This document shows positions 27,901 to 37,527 of a stretch of DNA of 64,000 nt, in pieces. The translations under genes and the position numbers were made by a program. Location of the stretch: positions 1,933,338 to 1,997,337 of the forward strand of contig NW_017804254.1 of assembly GCF_001625305.1 (NCBI RefSeq). The letters are read 5' to 3'. Numbering within the stretch: the first letter of the stretch is position 1; each line of letters begins with the position of its first letter. Below the pieces are notes generated by a model. That model saw only the letters and a list, made by a program, of their open reading frames with translations. It was not told the origin of the DNA and ran no database searches. This stretch comes from Branchiostoma belcheri. Lineage: Eukaryota > Chordata > Leptocardii > Amphioxiformes > Branchiostomatidae.

Positions 27901-29129
27901 AAAGCAACTTTTTTGCCAAACTTTTTTTTCGCACGCTCGCATCAATTTTGGGGTTCCTAGAGGATGTCATCCATATAATCAAATCAACATGGCCTAACTT
28001 AAGTTTTCTCTGCTACCTGCGTTTTTGACGTTTAGTTCGATGTAATGCGCGATGTAATGATTAACTTGGAGCAAAGAAACTGAGGACTCTGTGAACTACT
28101 CCCTTATTTACATGTTATTGGGGGGTCATAACATGACATGTTATTGTCATAAAGTTTTCTGGCCTCACAGTCTGGAAATAACAGGGGCATTAGAAAACGT
28201 TACAATGTTGATTTGTCTCCTAACTCTCTTTCATGCTACGTAAAGCCTCGATCACAACCCGCCGTACGTGTTTTTCGTCCGTTCGTTTTTTTAGGAGGCC
28301 ACGTCTGCTCCGTATTTCTGAACACACGGTACGTACCGCACCGGTACGTACAGGGCACGCGCGTCGCACGGGGNNNNNNNNNNNNNNNNNNNNGGGGGGG
28401 GGGTTGAATCCGCAGCCCGCACACAGAAAAACTTTTACATGCAATTTGAGTGCTACAGTGTGTCTGCGTGCTTCCAGATCCGTTGAATTCCGTACGGTGG
28501 TGGTACTCACCACTTACGGATCCCGAAAATTTGCTCAAATGTTTGCACGTAGACGGCACGCAGTTGTGCGTACGGCGGGTTGTGACCGAGGCGCGGCGTT
28601 GAAGGTGTGCGTGTCACCTTCAACGTGCATAGCAAGGGTCGAGTTGTGCCCAATAAAGCTTCCGTTATTTTGACGGATTCCTTTGAAAATGTATCCTACA
28701 TAAAACAGCTGTGTCATTGTTGCAATACCGTAGTCATGATCAGTTGTACGCTACAGTACTTCCGGGTGCGGTGGTACAACAACATCCACATTGCTAACAA
28801 CAGTTTGGTTCTTCTATTTACTTGCCTATTACTAACAATAGTGGTATATCTAAGCCTAAACGGAGGGCAGAGTTCGTTATTATATAGTTTTACCAGCTGA
28901 CCAAGGTATCCTTATGTGGTACCTTGGCAAACAAACAGACAAACACAAAGGTACCGGTACAGTGTGCAGTTTAGTACAACTGACTACCAACTTGACATTA
29001 ACTTTATATTTCCTGAAGAATCATCTATCATAAGAAACAGCTCTCCTGTTTGCTGTCCTTCCATATGAGCTTGTGTCGCCGTTGTCTCACCTTGTCTTTC
29101 CGGACAAGCGGGGTCGCCTCGTCCGCCAT
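17142..29129 (-). CDS. SLC6/NSS sodium-coupled transporter, 16 exons, 566 aa
   Basis: Plasma-membrane Na+-coupled symporter of the neurotransmitter:sodium symporter family; substrate unknown. Coding exons in transcript order: 29129-29091 (ATG), 27539-27410, 26394-26211, 25480-25366, 24215-24120, 23881-23776, 23316-23257, 22920-22818, 22120-21986, 21591-21455, 21123-21032, 20668-20567, 20091-20039, 19518-19398, 18942-18841, 17267-17142 (TGA). Every junction is in phase. TM1 has AIGTGNIWRFP, TM2 IEYGVGRYTRK, extracellular loop 2 WELPTTADES, and TM6 WVDALVQNAWDTG. Around TM7, VVNDLVSLM keeps Asn and Ser at the positions that bind chloride in SERT (Asn368, Ser372), while QNAWD has Asp where SERT has Ser336. 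Extracellular signatures such as QNAWDTG and NTGLT resemble bacterial/archaeal 'sodium-dependent transporters' more than the classic animal neurotransmitter carriers. The tail is short and polar. The exon ending at 20039 has a weak donor (GTTAGA). Confidence 0.93.
17278..18655. repeat. 41-bp minisatellite filling the last SLC6 intron
   Basis: Tandem units of 41 bp (42 in places), typified on the plus strand by GTGTTCAGCACCAAGGACAG followed by GCATGTTTATTGATGTGGTAG. Units are regular from about 17850 to 18650 (for example starts at 18001, 18042 and 18083) and decayed from 17278 to 17700. Isolated remnants continue to about 18812, so nearly the whole intron between the last two exons (17268-18840) is array-derived, roughly thirty or more units. 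Read on the transcript strand most units contain CAATAAAC, that is an AATAAA hexamer. Confidence 0.93.
19100..19300. repeat. Dispersed element, GACCCAGTG hairpin family (copy 1)
   Basis: Shares with 45006-45115 and 57458-57560 a roughly 110-bp core. It begins CTTTGACCCAGTG, passes through GACGTCACAC and CACTGGGTCA (the inverse of the start, forming a hairpin), and ends AGGAAGACC.GAGTGACTGG. The 3' flank here carries ACCAACACAGATGAA, the inverse of a motif found at the left of the 45-kb copy. It is non-coding and lies in an SLC6 intron. Confidence 0.6.
20257..20335 (-). repeat. tRNA-like SINE head or tRNA pseudogene
   Basis: The minus strand shows a box A-like TGGCGCAACGA and a box B-like AGTTCGAAACC about 45 nt apart, as in a Pol III internal promoter. 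The acceptor ends do not pair, so it is not a working tRNA. Confidence 0.45.
20438..20475. repeat. (GTTT)n microsatellite
   Basis: A run of about nine GTTT units. Shorter runs of the same motif occur near 24028-24052 and 26813-26833, all inside SLC6 introns. Confidence 0.9.
23006..23082. repeat. Perfect 38-bp tandem duplication
   Basis: TTTTTCTTACACCTACCGGA followed by CTCGGAGTGTAAAAGATG occurs twice back to back without mismatch. Lack of divergence implies a recent duplication or an assembly slip. Confidence 0.85.
23455..23765. repeat. AT-rich (AAATAN)n low-complexity tract
   Basis: About 310 bp composed almost only of AAATAAA, ATAGATA and AATTAA motifs, ending 11 nt before the donor side of the SLC6 exon at 23776. 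It produces spurious ORFs on both strands. Confidence 0.9.
24590..25020. repeat. Dispersed repeat with embedded (CAGA)/(CA) tract
   Basis: Text ATCAAAACCGGAAGTTC..GCAGTACCATAACAAG and CACCTACCAAGTATC recurs at 58785-58885 and, inverted, near 59130-59240; related text occurs at 60670-60860. Here it runs into CAGACAGACAGACA(CA)n at about 24914-24980 and ends CTGAAAACATAACC. This is one non-coding repeat family that carries microsatellites in its 3' part. Confidence 0.65.
25690..25885. repeat. Two-copy roughly 100-bp tandem repeat
   Basis: CTCAAATTCGTTTCGAT occurs at 25704 and 25803 (99 bp apart). Each copy is followed by CTAAAT.T.GCCAGACT.CTCCC and ATTTCAGCC.TC. It lies in an SLC6 intron. Confidence 0.75.
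27621..27994. mobile_element. MITE with GGCCA-type inverted ends
   Basis: The left end GGCCACGTCGATTTGATTAT and right end ATAATCAAATCAACATGGCC are inverted copies extending over about 33 bp (TATGGATGRCATYC inside). The termini resemble those of the elements at 35400, 37167 and 63241. Flanking triplets are TAC and TAA, so the TTA-type target duplication is imperfect. Non-coding; in the first large SLC6 intron. Confidence 0.7.
28244..28592. mobile_element. Inverted-repeat element interrupted by assembly gap
   Basis: GCCTCGATCACAACCCGCCG (28244) is matched inverted by CGGCGGGTTGTGACCGAGGC near 28573-28592. Twenty N at 28374-28393 next to a poly-G run interrupt it. The ends suggest a non-autonomous DNA element; no target duplication was identified. 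Confidence 0.5.
28374..28393. other. Assembly gap
   Basis: Twenty N followed by a poly-G run, inside a GC-rich inverted-repeat element in the SLC6 first intron. True length unknown. Confidence 0.95.
28597..28627. repeat. Perfect short hairpin
   Basis: CGTTGAAGGTG, a short loop and CACCTTCAACG form an 11-bp perfect stem immediately after the right end of the inverted-repeat element at 28244-28592. Confidence 0.55.
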
Positions 29130-30181
29130 GTTGATCGGTCCTGTCCCCGTGTGACGCCCACCTGACCCGGCTATGTTTGCCCGGCATCACGTGGGGGTTA
29201 CTCCGGGACAACGGGCTTTGACCTCAGCTCTTCACAGACCAGTGGGACGACACAGAAGCGATATTATTCCCGTGTACTGTCCTTCGGAATGCTATTATCG
29301 ACTGTGCCTTTGACTCGGCTTAGGTTAGACTGGCTTGTACGTACTAGTACACTATGCGTTGTACTGAAAAGGTGCAATAAGTGGTCAGCTTTAAACTGAA
29401 CACTCCTCGCAGCAGAACTGATCGTTATCAGAATAGTGCTCTACTCTTTATGATCCGTCTGTTTAACATGTAACACTGACATGCTGGATTCCAGATATAT
29501 TTTAGTGATACCATTGGTCTGTGTGGTTACCAACAATGATATCAATATGCACTCAGAAATGTTTGATGATTTTGCATGTATGTCGATGACAATATTTCTA
29601 TCAATTCGTTCTGAAGATTTTAATGCCTAAAATGACGTTTTATACTATTTAATATGTTATGATACGTTACGCTGTTAACCTGTTATAATGTTCCAATATC
29701 ATTTCAGCCTTTGGGCTGCACCTTTGGGACACTGCTGTTGCAAATGAAAATAAAGCCATTGATAGAACAACAATAAATCGTACTTGTAACACCCTTTGTG
29801 CCTGGAGCATGGGACGGCATGATAAAAAGTTGCGGCAAATTAAGAAATTTAGATTTTTTTAAAAGTTGTACAGATTCACATTATATGTTAGGAAACTATT
29901 TTCGTTGCAAATGTTAAAATTACAATGGAAAGACGCACAAACGAGTTGCAATTTTCCGTGGTACCGTATGGCGACCTTCTTTTATTGGGGGTGGACACTG
30001 TGCCGTGCCTGTTTGATCTCATGCATAAACACAGTCAAGAATCCCTACTCTTGAATGCTTTAGTGCGATGAGATACATAAAGCGAATGCAACAATATTTT
30101 TTGTACGTATGTTATGTATGTTTTGTTGCAATAGCCAGTTCGGTTTGGATGCAAGCATTGTGATAGTCTCCACGTATACCA

Positions 30182-30290
30182 GGCTTCAGAAGCGGCCGCA
30201 ATGTACTCCTTCAGCGGGAGTATTGAACTTGCCTGGCATTTTACCTGTTTATTTGGCCAATTTCTACTCTTTCCAACCGCTTCTGAAGAT
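30182..30290. repeat. Inverted repeat
   Basis: GCTTCAGAAGCGG near 30183 is matched by CCGCTTCTGAAG near 30278, with about 85 bp between. It could be a small foldback element or a chance hairpin. Confidence 0.4.
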
Positions 30291-30442
30291 TGGTAGAGTC
30301 TAGCATTGTGAAACCATCTGCCGCCGCCTGTGACTCTGGCGTGCTACGGCACATTCAGGAACACCAGTATTTTTTTTCATAATTTTATTATTTTCACTAT
30401 CACCTTTTCAAGACGTTAACCCTGAGACCAGACTGTAACGTA

Positions 30443-30530
30443 ACAACATCGAGTCCTGCCAGGGATTCGAACCCAGAACCTTTCAGATTCTGAGTCGATA
30501 ACCGTGACCATAAGGCCACCTTGTCACGTC
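30443..30530 (-). repeat. tRNA-derived SINE head or pseudogene
   Basis: The minus strand reads GTGGCCTTATGGTCACGG, then GACTCAGAATCTGAAAGG, then GGTTCGAATCCC, in the order of box A, anticodon region and box B of a tRNA. The acceptor stem is not complementary and the anticodon arm is distorted, so a Pol III-derived repeat is more likely than a tRNA gene. Confidence 0.5.
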
Positions 30531-32270
30531 CGTTCTGTACTTCATGATGCCGTGGCAGAGCTCATTGTTCTGTCCATTTCCACCCCCGCCCGTCCCTACA
30601 CGATCCTCCCGGTCTAACACAGATCTCGGCTGACCTTACTTCCGGACCAGTCAGCGTCAACCAAGATAAACATGTTTGATCCTGACTCATACCGACGTGT
30701 GTTAATGGACTCACTTTCAACTCTCCGTCAACCTGACAAGTAAAGTGGCCTCTCAAGAAATTTATTTCAATATAGAGTCCAGAATCATCATCTGTTCTTA
30801 CCTTTCCCCGAGGCCTGTTTCTTTATATCTATCAATTTACAGAACGTTTTCTATGGTAGATCATACGCTTCAGCTTTAGAGAAGGTAAAAGTAATCGCCT
30901 TCATCAACAGATGACAACCTGTACGCCTGCAGATCATTTGTTTAACCGTAAAATGAGTTATAACGGATCAAAAGTAGTACTTATACCATTCAAACATTTA
31001 GACAACACAGACTTTAAAAAAAAACCTCTCCTCAACGCAGATTAATGGACAGGGCGGGCTTCGGACGTATTTTATGACAGACTCTCATCAAGTTGCAAAT
31101 AGATGTATTTTCTGCAAACAGTCCGCCCCTGCGCTGTAGGAAATACGATGAGGTTTTTACTGTCCAGGCGTAACGTTAGAAGTCCGTGATCACAAAGTCA
31201 CGGCGACGGTGTGGCTGACGACGGGGAGTGTACTTGATGGTCCGTGCGCATTTGCGTTGTCAGGCGAACAAAGGGGCAGACAACACCGATGACATGAAAC
31301 GGGTTTTGGCGCACGCCAGATTGAAAATCAGAATTCTCCGCCTTTGTTTGAGCGGGGTTTGAAATTTCAGCCCTTGTCGCTCACAGACAAAGTCGTCATC
31401 TAGAGTGATGTTTTCCCATCTGTTTTCTCGGCGTTTTTCTTTTCTACATCTCTTTATCAAACACTACCGTAGGACATTATACCTCTGTGTGATCTATGGG
31501 GTGACGTTACTCAGATCTTCATGTATACTTCATTCGCACAGATGACAAATTACAGAACTCTGGGTTCAATGCCATTGAGCACACTTCCATGTTCCCAAAA
31601 ACACACACAAAAACGACGAAAAATGCAAAATTCCAAGAAAAATACATGCATTTACGAGAAAATATGATTCCCTTGTGCTGGTAATTGTTTCAATTAACAA
31701 AGTTTGTTTGGAAAGTTTTAGGTTTGCGGGGCGGTTTTGCTTTCGCAGAAAGTCACAGACGTTGTATGACGTCACAACACCGCCAGATTGTCGTCTGTCA
31801 ATTCCACCCACCAATGCCTCTGGACGTCACTCCCATGTCATCGGGAATAAAAGAATATTTGGGGCATCCATCCAACCTACGTCACCGACGCTGAAACACA
31901 ATTCATGGAATTTCTTTTCGAATCAAACTTCCCGTAGTTTTCATAATGCTGTCCGCAAATATTTTCCGTAATTGAAACCTTCTAGTTGTGTCACGTATAT
32001 TCGAGCACGTTACTCTTATGCATCTTTGTTGACGTAGTGCTGAATTGCCTTTTGCTGTAGTGCTCTGTTGCTTTTGTTTCTTTACAATAACACACCAGCT
32101 TACCCCCACCGCCATCGGAAGTAGAAAGCCCTGCCCAGGCTGGCATATGGCCCTTTGATCACCAACAGTTTGCTTTTCCTTTCAATAAAACGATGACTAT
32201 TACGGTGTTCCTTATTGTACCTTTGCCATATCGTTTACAAATGATGTTTAGTTTCCCCTTCTTCGGACCC

Positions 32271-32380
32271 TTTAAATACGGGCCTAATTCCAGCCATTTC
32301 ATTCAGCCAACAACATCACCCGAGCGAAAGGCAACGACAGAAGATCTGTGCAAGCAAAGTACACTTCTTTCAACCGAGGT
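32271..32380 (+). promoter_or_regulatory. Candidate promoter and non-coding first exon
   Basis: TTTAAATA at 32271-32278 is followed about 100 nt later by a strong donor, CCGAG|GTAGGTAAGG, at 32380/32381. This could be an upstream 5' UTR exon of the peptide gene whose ATG is at 39587, but no acceptor partner is certain. Confidence 0.2.
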
Positions 32381-33589
32381 AGGTAAGGATAATCTGGATA
32401 AACGGCTGCCTAACTTTAATAATTTATTCCAGTAATTTGCTACGAGGTCCCTCTGGTTTACCTGTAACGATGTGCATAGGAAAGTCGTTGGGCAAAAAGT
32501 CTTTCGCTGTTAAATCGGAAAGTATGCTATCATACTACTTTCGCTGAAGCAAATTGAAGTATGAGTTCATTACGTTAAATGTTGCAAAATGGTAGAGGCT
32601 TAAGGCAGAGGATTCACCCATTATAAGGTCCCATGATTTGTACCTTGTTCTTTTGTATACTATGCAAACTGGCTAGCTGCAGTTGTATACTTCCCCAAAG
32701 CCAATGGCTTGCGTAGGTACGAGTTGGGTAAGCTGCATGGCAATGATATACAGCCGGTCACTCTGTATCTTCAACCTCGTGCCTTCCCATGTAAAAAAAT
32801 CAAACTCGGAGTGGCAAATTTCGCTAGAAAACATGTAAATCAAAACGCAGTCTTCACTGAATTCAGTATTTCCAACAAGTGAATGTGAAACTCGCCAGCT
32901 GTAGTGTAAACTTTGTTCAATAGGAGATAACGTTTGATGACATTTGGTATGTGACTGGTACTGTTGTAGCAAACTCTCACTACTCATCAAGTCATTTGCA
33001 CATGCAGCACCGTTTCGTGACTTGAGTAAACAGTACCAGGAAAGTTCTCTAGTGGGTAACCCGTGAACACGTCCATTGCTTCCCAGGGGCATTGCGTAGC
33101 CGATTGATTGGTGTGTTTATGGGAAAGATTAAGCTAGATTTGATGGAGATACCATCTGCCACAAATGACCCGCTGCCGTTTAACACTCAAGTCGTCATCA
33201 ATCATGCCAGCAGAACCACAATTTGATGGGAATTGGCTTTACATCGTTCAGGGACAATTTTGTATCGCGTATCATAGATGAGCAAGTGACAAGGGACTAA
33301 TTAAGCAATCTCATAATAACGTTTGGTCCAAGATTTGTTTGGTGATTTCAGAAGTTTAATTCAAGAACTTTAGAGCGTAGACGTGTCTCCAATTTACTTT
33401 ATTTTAAGATTTCCTGTTGGTAAAGCCTGGTCCTCGACAGTCTGACTACAACTGGTCCAGAACGGAGCTTACCTGAGGCTATAGGTCGTCCTTCCAGAGC
33501 TGTAATTGCCTTGCCTGTATCGCTGTATCGCAGCTTAAGGCGTGCTCACAGACACTTAATGGAAGTAGCAAGTCTTCATACATTCTGAC

Positions 33590-34090
33590 CGGTTGGAGTA
33601 AGAAGAAGTTTTCGAATTTGAAATCTAGCCTTCACGTCTGCAAGTTGATTCGTTCAAAGATTGGGCTTTCTTGTACAGGTTACGCAAGCCTTTTTTAAGA
33701 ATTTAAATGCAAACAATGAAGGTACGTTGGACTAAGAAAAAAATTTCGAATTTGAAATGTAGCCTTTCAGTCTGCAGTTTTATTCGTTCAAAGATTGAGC
33801 TTTTTCGTACAGGTTACCCAAGCCTTTCAGGAATTTGAATGCAGACAGTGAAGGTGCGTCGGAGTTTGAGAAGTTTAAACGTAACCTTCCAGCCTTCCAG
33901 TTCAAAGATAGAGTTAGCCTCTTATACCTCAAACGTCCAAAGAATGTACGTCCAATGAAGTTACTAAGAAGAAGTTTTTGAATTGGAAATGTAGCCTTTC
34001 AGTCTGTCAGTTGATTAGTTCGAAGTGTCTCACCTTTTTTGTACGGGCTGCCCAAACTTTTGTCCTGAAATTTGAATGCAATCAATGAAC
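33590..34090. repeat. Degenerate tandem array, about 115-134-bp units
   Basis: Roughly four units recur with the order AGAAG.AGTTTT.GAATTTGAAAT, GTAGCCTTTCAGTCTG, TTCGTTCAAAGATTG, TTGTACAGGTTAC.CAAGC, ATTTGAATGCA.ACA.TGAA. Units start near 33600, 33735, 33860 (most decayed) and 33970. Confidence 0.75.
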
Positions 34091-34995
34091 AGTGTCGGGT
34101 TGACCTCGAACGTTCAAAGAACAAATTTGCCCCTATCTATCTATGGCAATCACTCGATATCTTTATTTGCAATCAGATACAGATTCATGTACAGGTACAT
34201 ATTTATGCACAGATACAGATTCATGTACAGATATACAGATTTTCCGAGTAGTATGACCGTGTCAGTCCCTACACCTGAGTGAGGGTTACAGTTGACACGG
34301 CGGCCTTCGCGTGGATTTGTTTATGCTTAAGGTGGATAACAGGTTGCGAATCTGAGACCCACACGCTTGGGCATCCGTCTTTCCCAGCGGATCCACATCG
34401 AGGGAAATTTGCCCCGCATTGGGGGTAATTAATGTAGGGAGGAAGACTCATTGTCCAGTTTCAGCTGTGACCTCCCTATTAATCAACCGTCAAAATCACC
34501 TTCCACCCACCGTGCAAATTAAACTATTAGGACAGAAAGACCCATAACTTTACCGTTTCTTCGAACTGGGGTGGCAAAGAACGCAGTGACGGGACAGTTG
34601 CTCCTTTCTGCACGATGCTTGTCCTTAATTGTTTGCAATGTAATTTTCTCCTGCTCTAGATCGTGCCATGCACATTAATTCAACCGAGAACACCGCTGTG
34701 CCATGTTATCTTTAGGTATTGTACAGTTTGCGTCTAACCTTTGTCACCAGTGCCTGAGGTTGACAATGTCCACATGTACATGTAGATCCACGTGTGAGAA
34801 ACCGGAGCATTCGCACACAGGGAGCACAGCTCTTTTGTTACACATCGGACAGAAATCTTCTTACTCTCGAAGCTCCCCGAAAGCAATAAAAGACGCCTCC
34901 GTAATGCACCGGTTCTGTGACGTGAGGTTTAGGAGAGCAGTGGTTTACTTTTGGTCTGTAAATGTGGAGGAATTAGGACGAGACGTTTTCGAGAA

Positions 34996-35272
34996 CAGTG
35001 GCGTTGAATGGCCAAGTGGTAAGGTCAGCGGAGACGAGATCAAGAGGTGACGGGTTCGATTCCCGGCATTCCTGACAAGACTTTGTGTCATTGGGAAAAG
35101 CTTTTACATGACTCTCATCACTCCACTCTGATGTAAAAGTGTACCTGACTTCGGTTAGGGAGGTAAAAGGCGGTGGAAGGAGAGGGATAAGCTCTACCTT
35201 CCAATACCCTGCCCTACACACAGTGGATTAACACACCACTGCTCCAAAAGCAGTGGAAGAACTGTCTTTATA
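34996..35272 (+). mobile_element. tRNA-derived SINE
   Basis: The head has box A TGGCCAAGTGG and box B GGTTCGATTCC about 40 nt apart, and GAATG/CATTC can pair as a partial acceptor stem, as in a Leu/Ser-type tRNA. It is followed by TTGTGTCATTGGGAAAAGC and a roughly 180-bp body ending near AAAAGCAGTGG. The tail phrase resembles the conserved central domain of several animal SINE families, which I cannot name with certainty. Confidence 0.7.
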
Positions 35273-35800
35273 CTTTACCATACTTTCGAGAAAGATGACA
35301 TACATGTATCCCCTATACAAAGTGACTTATATATTATATAGTCTGACTTTCGAATATGGTAGCATGAAAAAGGCTATGGAAGAACTATCTTTATCTTTAG
35401 GCCACACCGACTTAATTTTATGGATGACATCCTCTGAAGACCCCCAAACTAGTGCGCGCGGGCGAAAAAAAGAAAAATCCGGCCAAAAATAAAAATGCGA
35501 CTAAACCACAGGAATACAAAGCCGGTATTGTGAATTTTGCGCATTACATAGCGACACGTATACGACAGGCCGGCACATGCTGTTTTTTTTCGGAATTTAT
35601 GAATCGACACTGTGTGTATGTACTGAGTTCTTGACTCGTGGAGCTTCGGTAGCTTGGGTGCCGTCCTCCAGAGTTACCATCGGCTTCGTTGTCGCTAACT
35701 CGGTGTGGCCTTACCATACTTTCTAGAAAGATGACATACATGAATTCCCTATACAAAGTGACTTATATAATATAGTCTGAATGCCGAATATAGCATGAAT
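35270..35800. repeat. Direct duplication flanking a MITE
   Basis: About 90 bp starting TACCATACTTTC.AGAAAGATG and ending near ATAGCATGAA occurs at about 35275-35366 and again at about 35712-35797, with small differences. Between the copies lies the MITE at 35400-35710, whose right TTA target site abuts the second copy. Confidence 0.75.
35400..35710. mobile_element. MITE with TTA target duplication
   Basis: Begins GGCCACACCGACTTAATTTT and ends CGGTGTGGCC, with TTA on both sides (35397-35399 and 35711-35713). A 3-bp TWA duplication and GGC-type ends fit PIF/Harbinger non-autonomous elements. Its interior matches the copies at 62805 and, inverted, at 63241. It encodes nothing recognisable. Confidence 0.8.
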
Positions 35801-37166
35801 TCCCTTCTGAATCGTTGATGCGGCGTCCTTTCATCATGACGTTATTATTACCGGCCAGTGATGGATTTCCGCCATGGAAATTTCAATTAAAAGTACATCT
35901 GGAAAATCTAATTAGTTGCATTAACCCCGCCGAAACGAAGCCAAACTAACATGGACCCATTCGTTATGCTCGATTTTGCGTCATTAACAAACACTTCTTG
36001 GTAATTAATCTCATAGAATGGTTTATAAAGGGAAATGTAAATGGGTAAAACCGCTCTATCAGTGAGCAATGACGAATGTAAAAACTGAAAACACATCGCT
36101 CATTTGGAGGAAAACATGGCAACCTTCCCCATTGCTGAATAACGTATGGCTACGTTCCCCTTCTTCGATAATTCACTTCTGACGGAAGCAATTTTTCCTC
36201 AAAGAAACATTTTGTGACATTAAAAGTTTGTTTCAAATTACATAATCAATCTATGGACGCATCGCTTATATCTGCCTAATATTATATGTCATATACATTC
36301 TTATTTTGCAATGGAAAAATACAGCATTCTTTTCCTATCACGCTGAAAGTGCACGTTTTTCTTTCCCTTCAAAGGCATGCGTTAAATACATTAATCAGGA
36401 TGCACTAAATTTGCCATAAATGCAGTTATCTCCAGCTAACAAAGTTAGCACTCTTTTAACTTAATAGAAAAACGCAGTGCTAAGGTTTGACTTTATTCAG
36501 CCATGCTTATAGCTTATAACCGTGACCCACTGTAGGATTTCACTCAGCATCGTGCATTTCTATGGTATGACAAAGTATTTTTTTAGTAGTACACATACAT
36601 TTACTATGACATAGGAATAGTTTTTGGTGATTCTAGTTCTCTTTTTTCCCTTGTAAGTGTGTACTGTAAAGTTAATTTACTTTTTTTAATTTTATCTTAA
36701 TGGAAATTTGCATTTTTTCAGTGCAACGTCGTTTCATTAGCTGGAAACCTTAAGATAAACTTTCAACCATGTAGCGCCTTCAGCTGACGCATTGGCCGCC
36801 CCCCCCCCCTATAGTCGTCTTGAACAGAAAACACAAATCTAAGGATTTATCTCCTAGTTCTACTGATGACCTTCCCCTCGGCTGTCCTATCTGGGCCCAC
36901 ACTTCATAAAGCCTTCAGATCTAGAAATGGCTTTATTCACCAAGGGAGACGTCTGACATGTTTGAATTAGCATTACAAAACCAGGAGAGCCTAGATCTCA
37001 ATATAGATCCAGCTTCCGACGAGTCCGAGATAATAGAAAACGACTTTACTTTACATTACTGGAGCTTTGAAATGTTATCTGGGTTGACTGAGCAGTGCTT
37101 GTGTGCTAGTAGAAATATCACAGTGTGACGTTATTGGTATAGACATTCAGGGAATTAGTTTCGTTA

Positions 37167-37527
37167 GGCCACACCAATTTAATTTGTTGGTTCTCGGATT
37201 CGCGTCTTCATTTTTTCTGATTTGGACAAAAAAAATCTGGTTTTGAATCAACTAAAAATGCTCTTATTTTGCCCTCAATAGTTGAGGAAAGTCGTTTTCT
37301 TCCTAGTTGTTACAGATTTTCCATCTATCAATGCGGTGGTTTCATTAAAAGTTCAAAATTCATTGTTTACATATTAACCCTTTCGTGTTGACTTCATGAC
37401 TCCTATTGTAGCATTTGGGGCTATGATAGGGTGCCTAGACCTGTTTTTATTTTTTATTTTTTTCGCCCTGTCGCTTCATATATTTCCTGAAGAAATCCGA
37501 GAACCAACAAATTAATTTGGTGTGGCC
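37167..37527. mobile_element. MITE, long perfect inverted ends, TTA target duplication
   Basis: The left end GGCCACACCAATTTAATTTG continues to TTGGTTCTCGGATT; the right end is its inverted copy. TTA lies at both borders (37164-37166 and 37528-37530). The ends match the 35400 element but the interior differs, so it is a second subfamily. Confidence 0.85.

Noticed and set aside
32673-33092. 139-codon minus ORF in the gene desert
   Set aside because: No known domain, no clear promoter, no conserved exon borders; expected by chance in 10 kb.
34996-35075. Functional tRNA gene
   Set aside because: Boxes A and B are present but the acceptor and anticodon stems do not form, and a SINE body follows.
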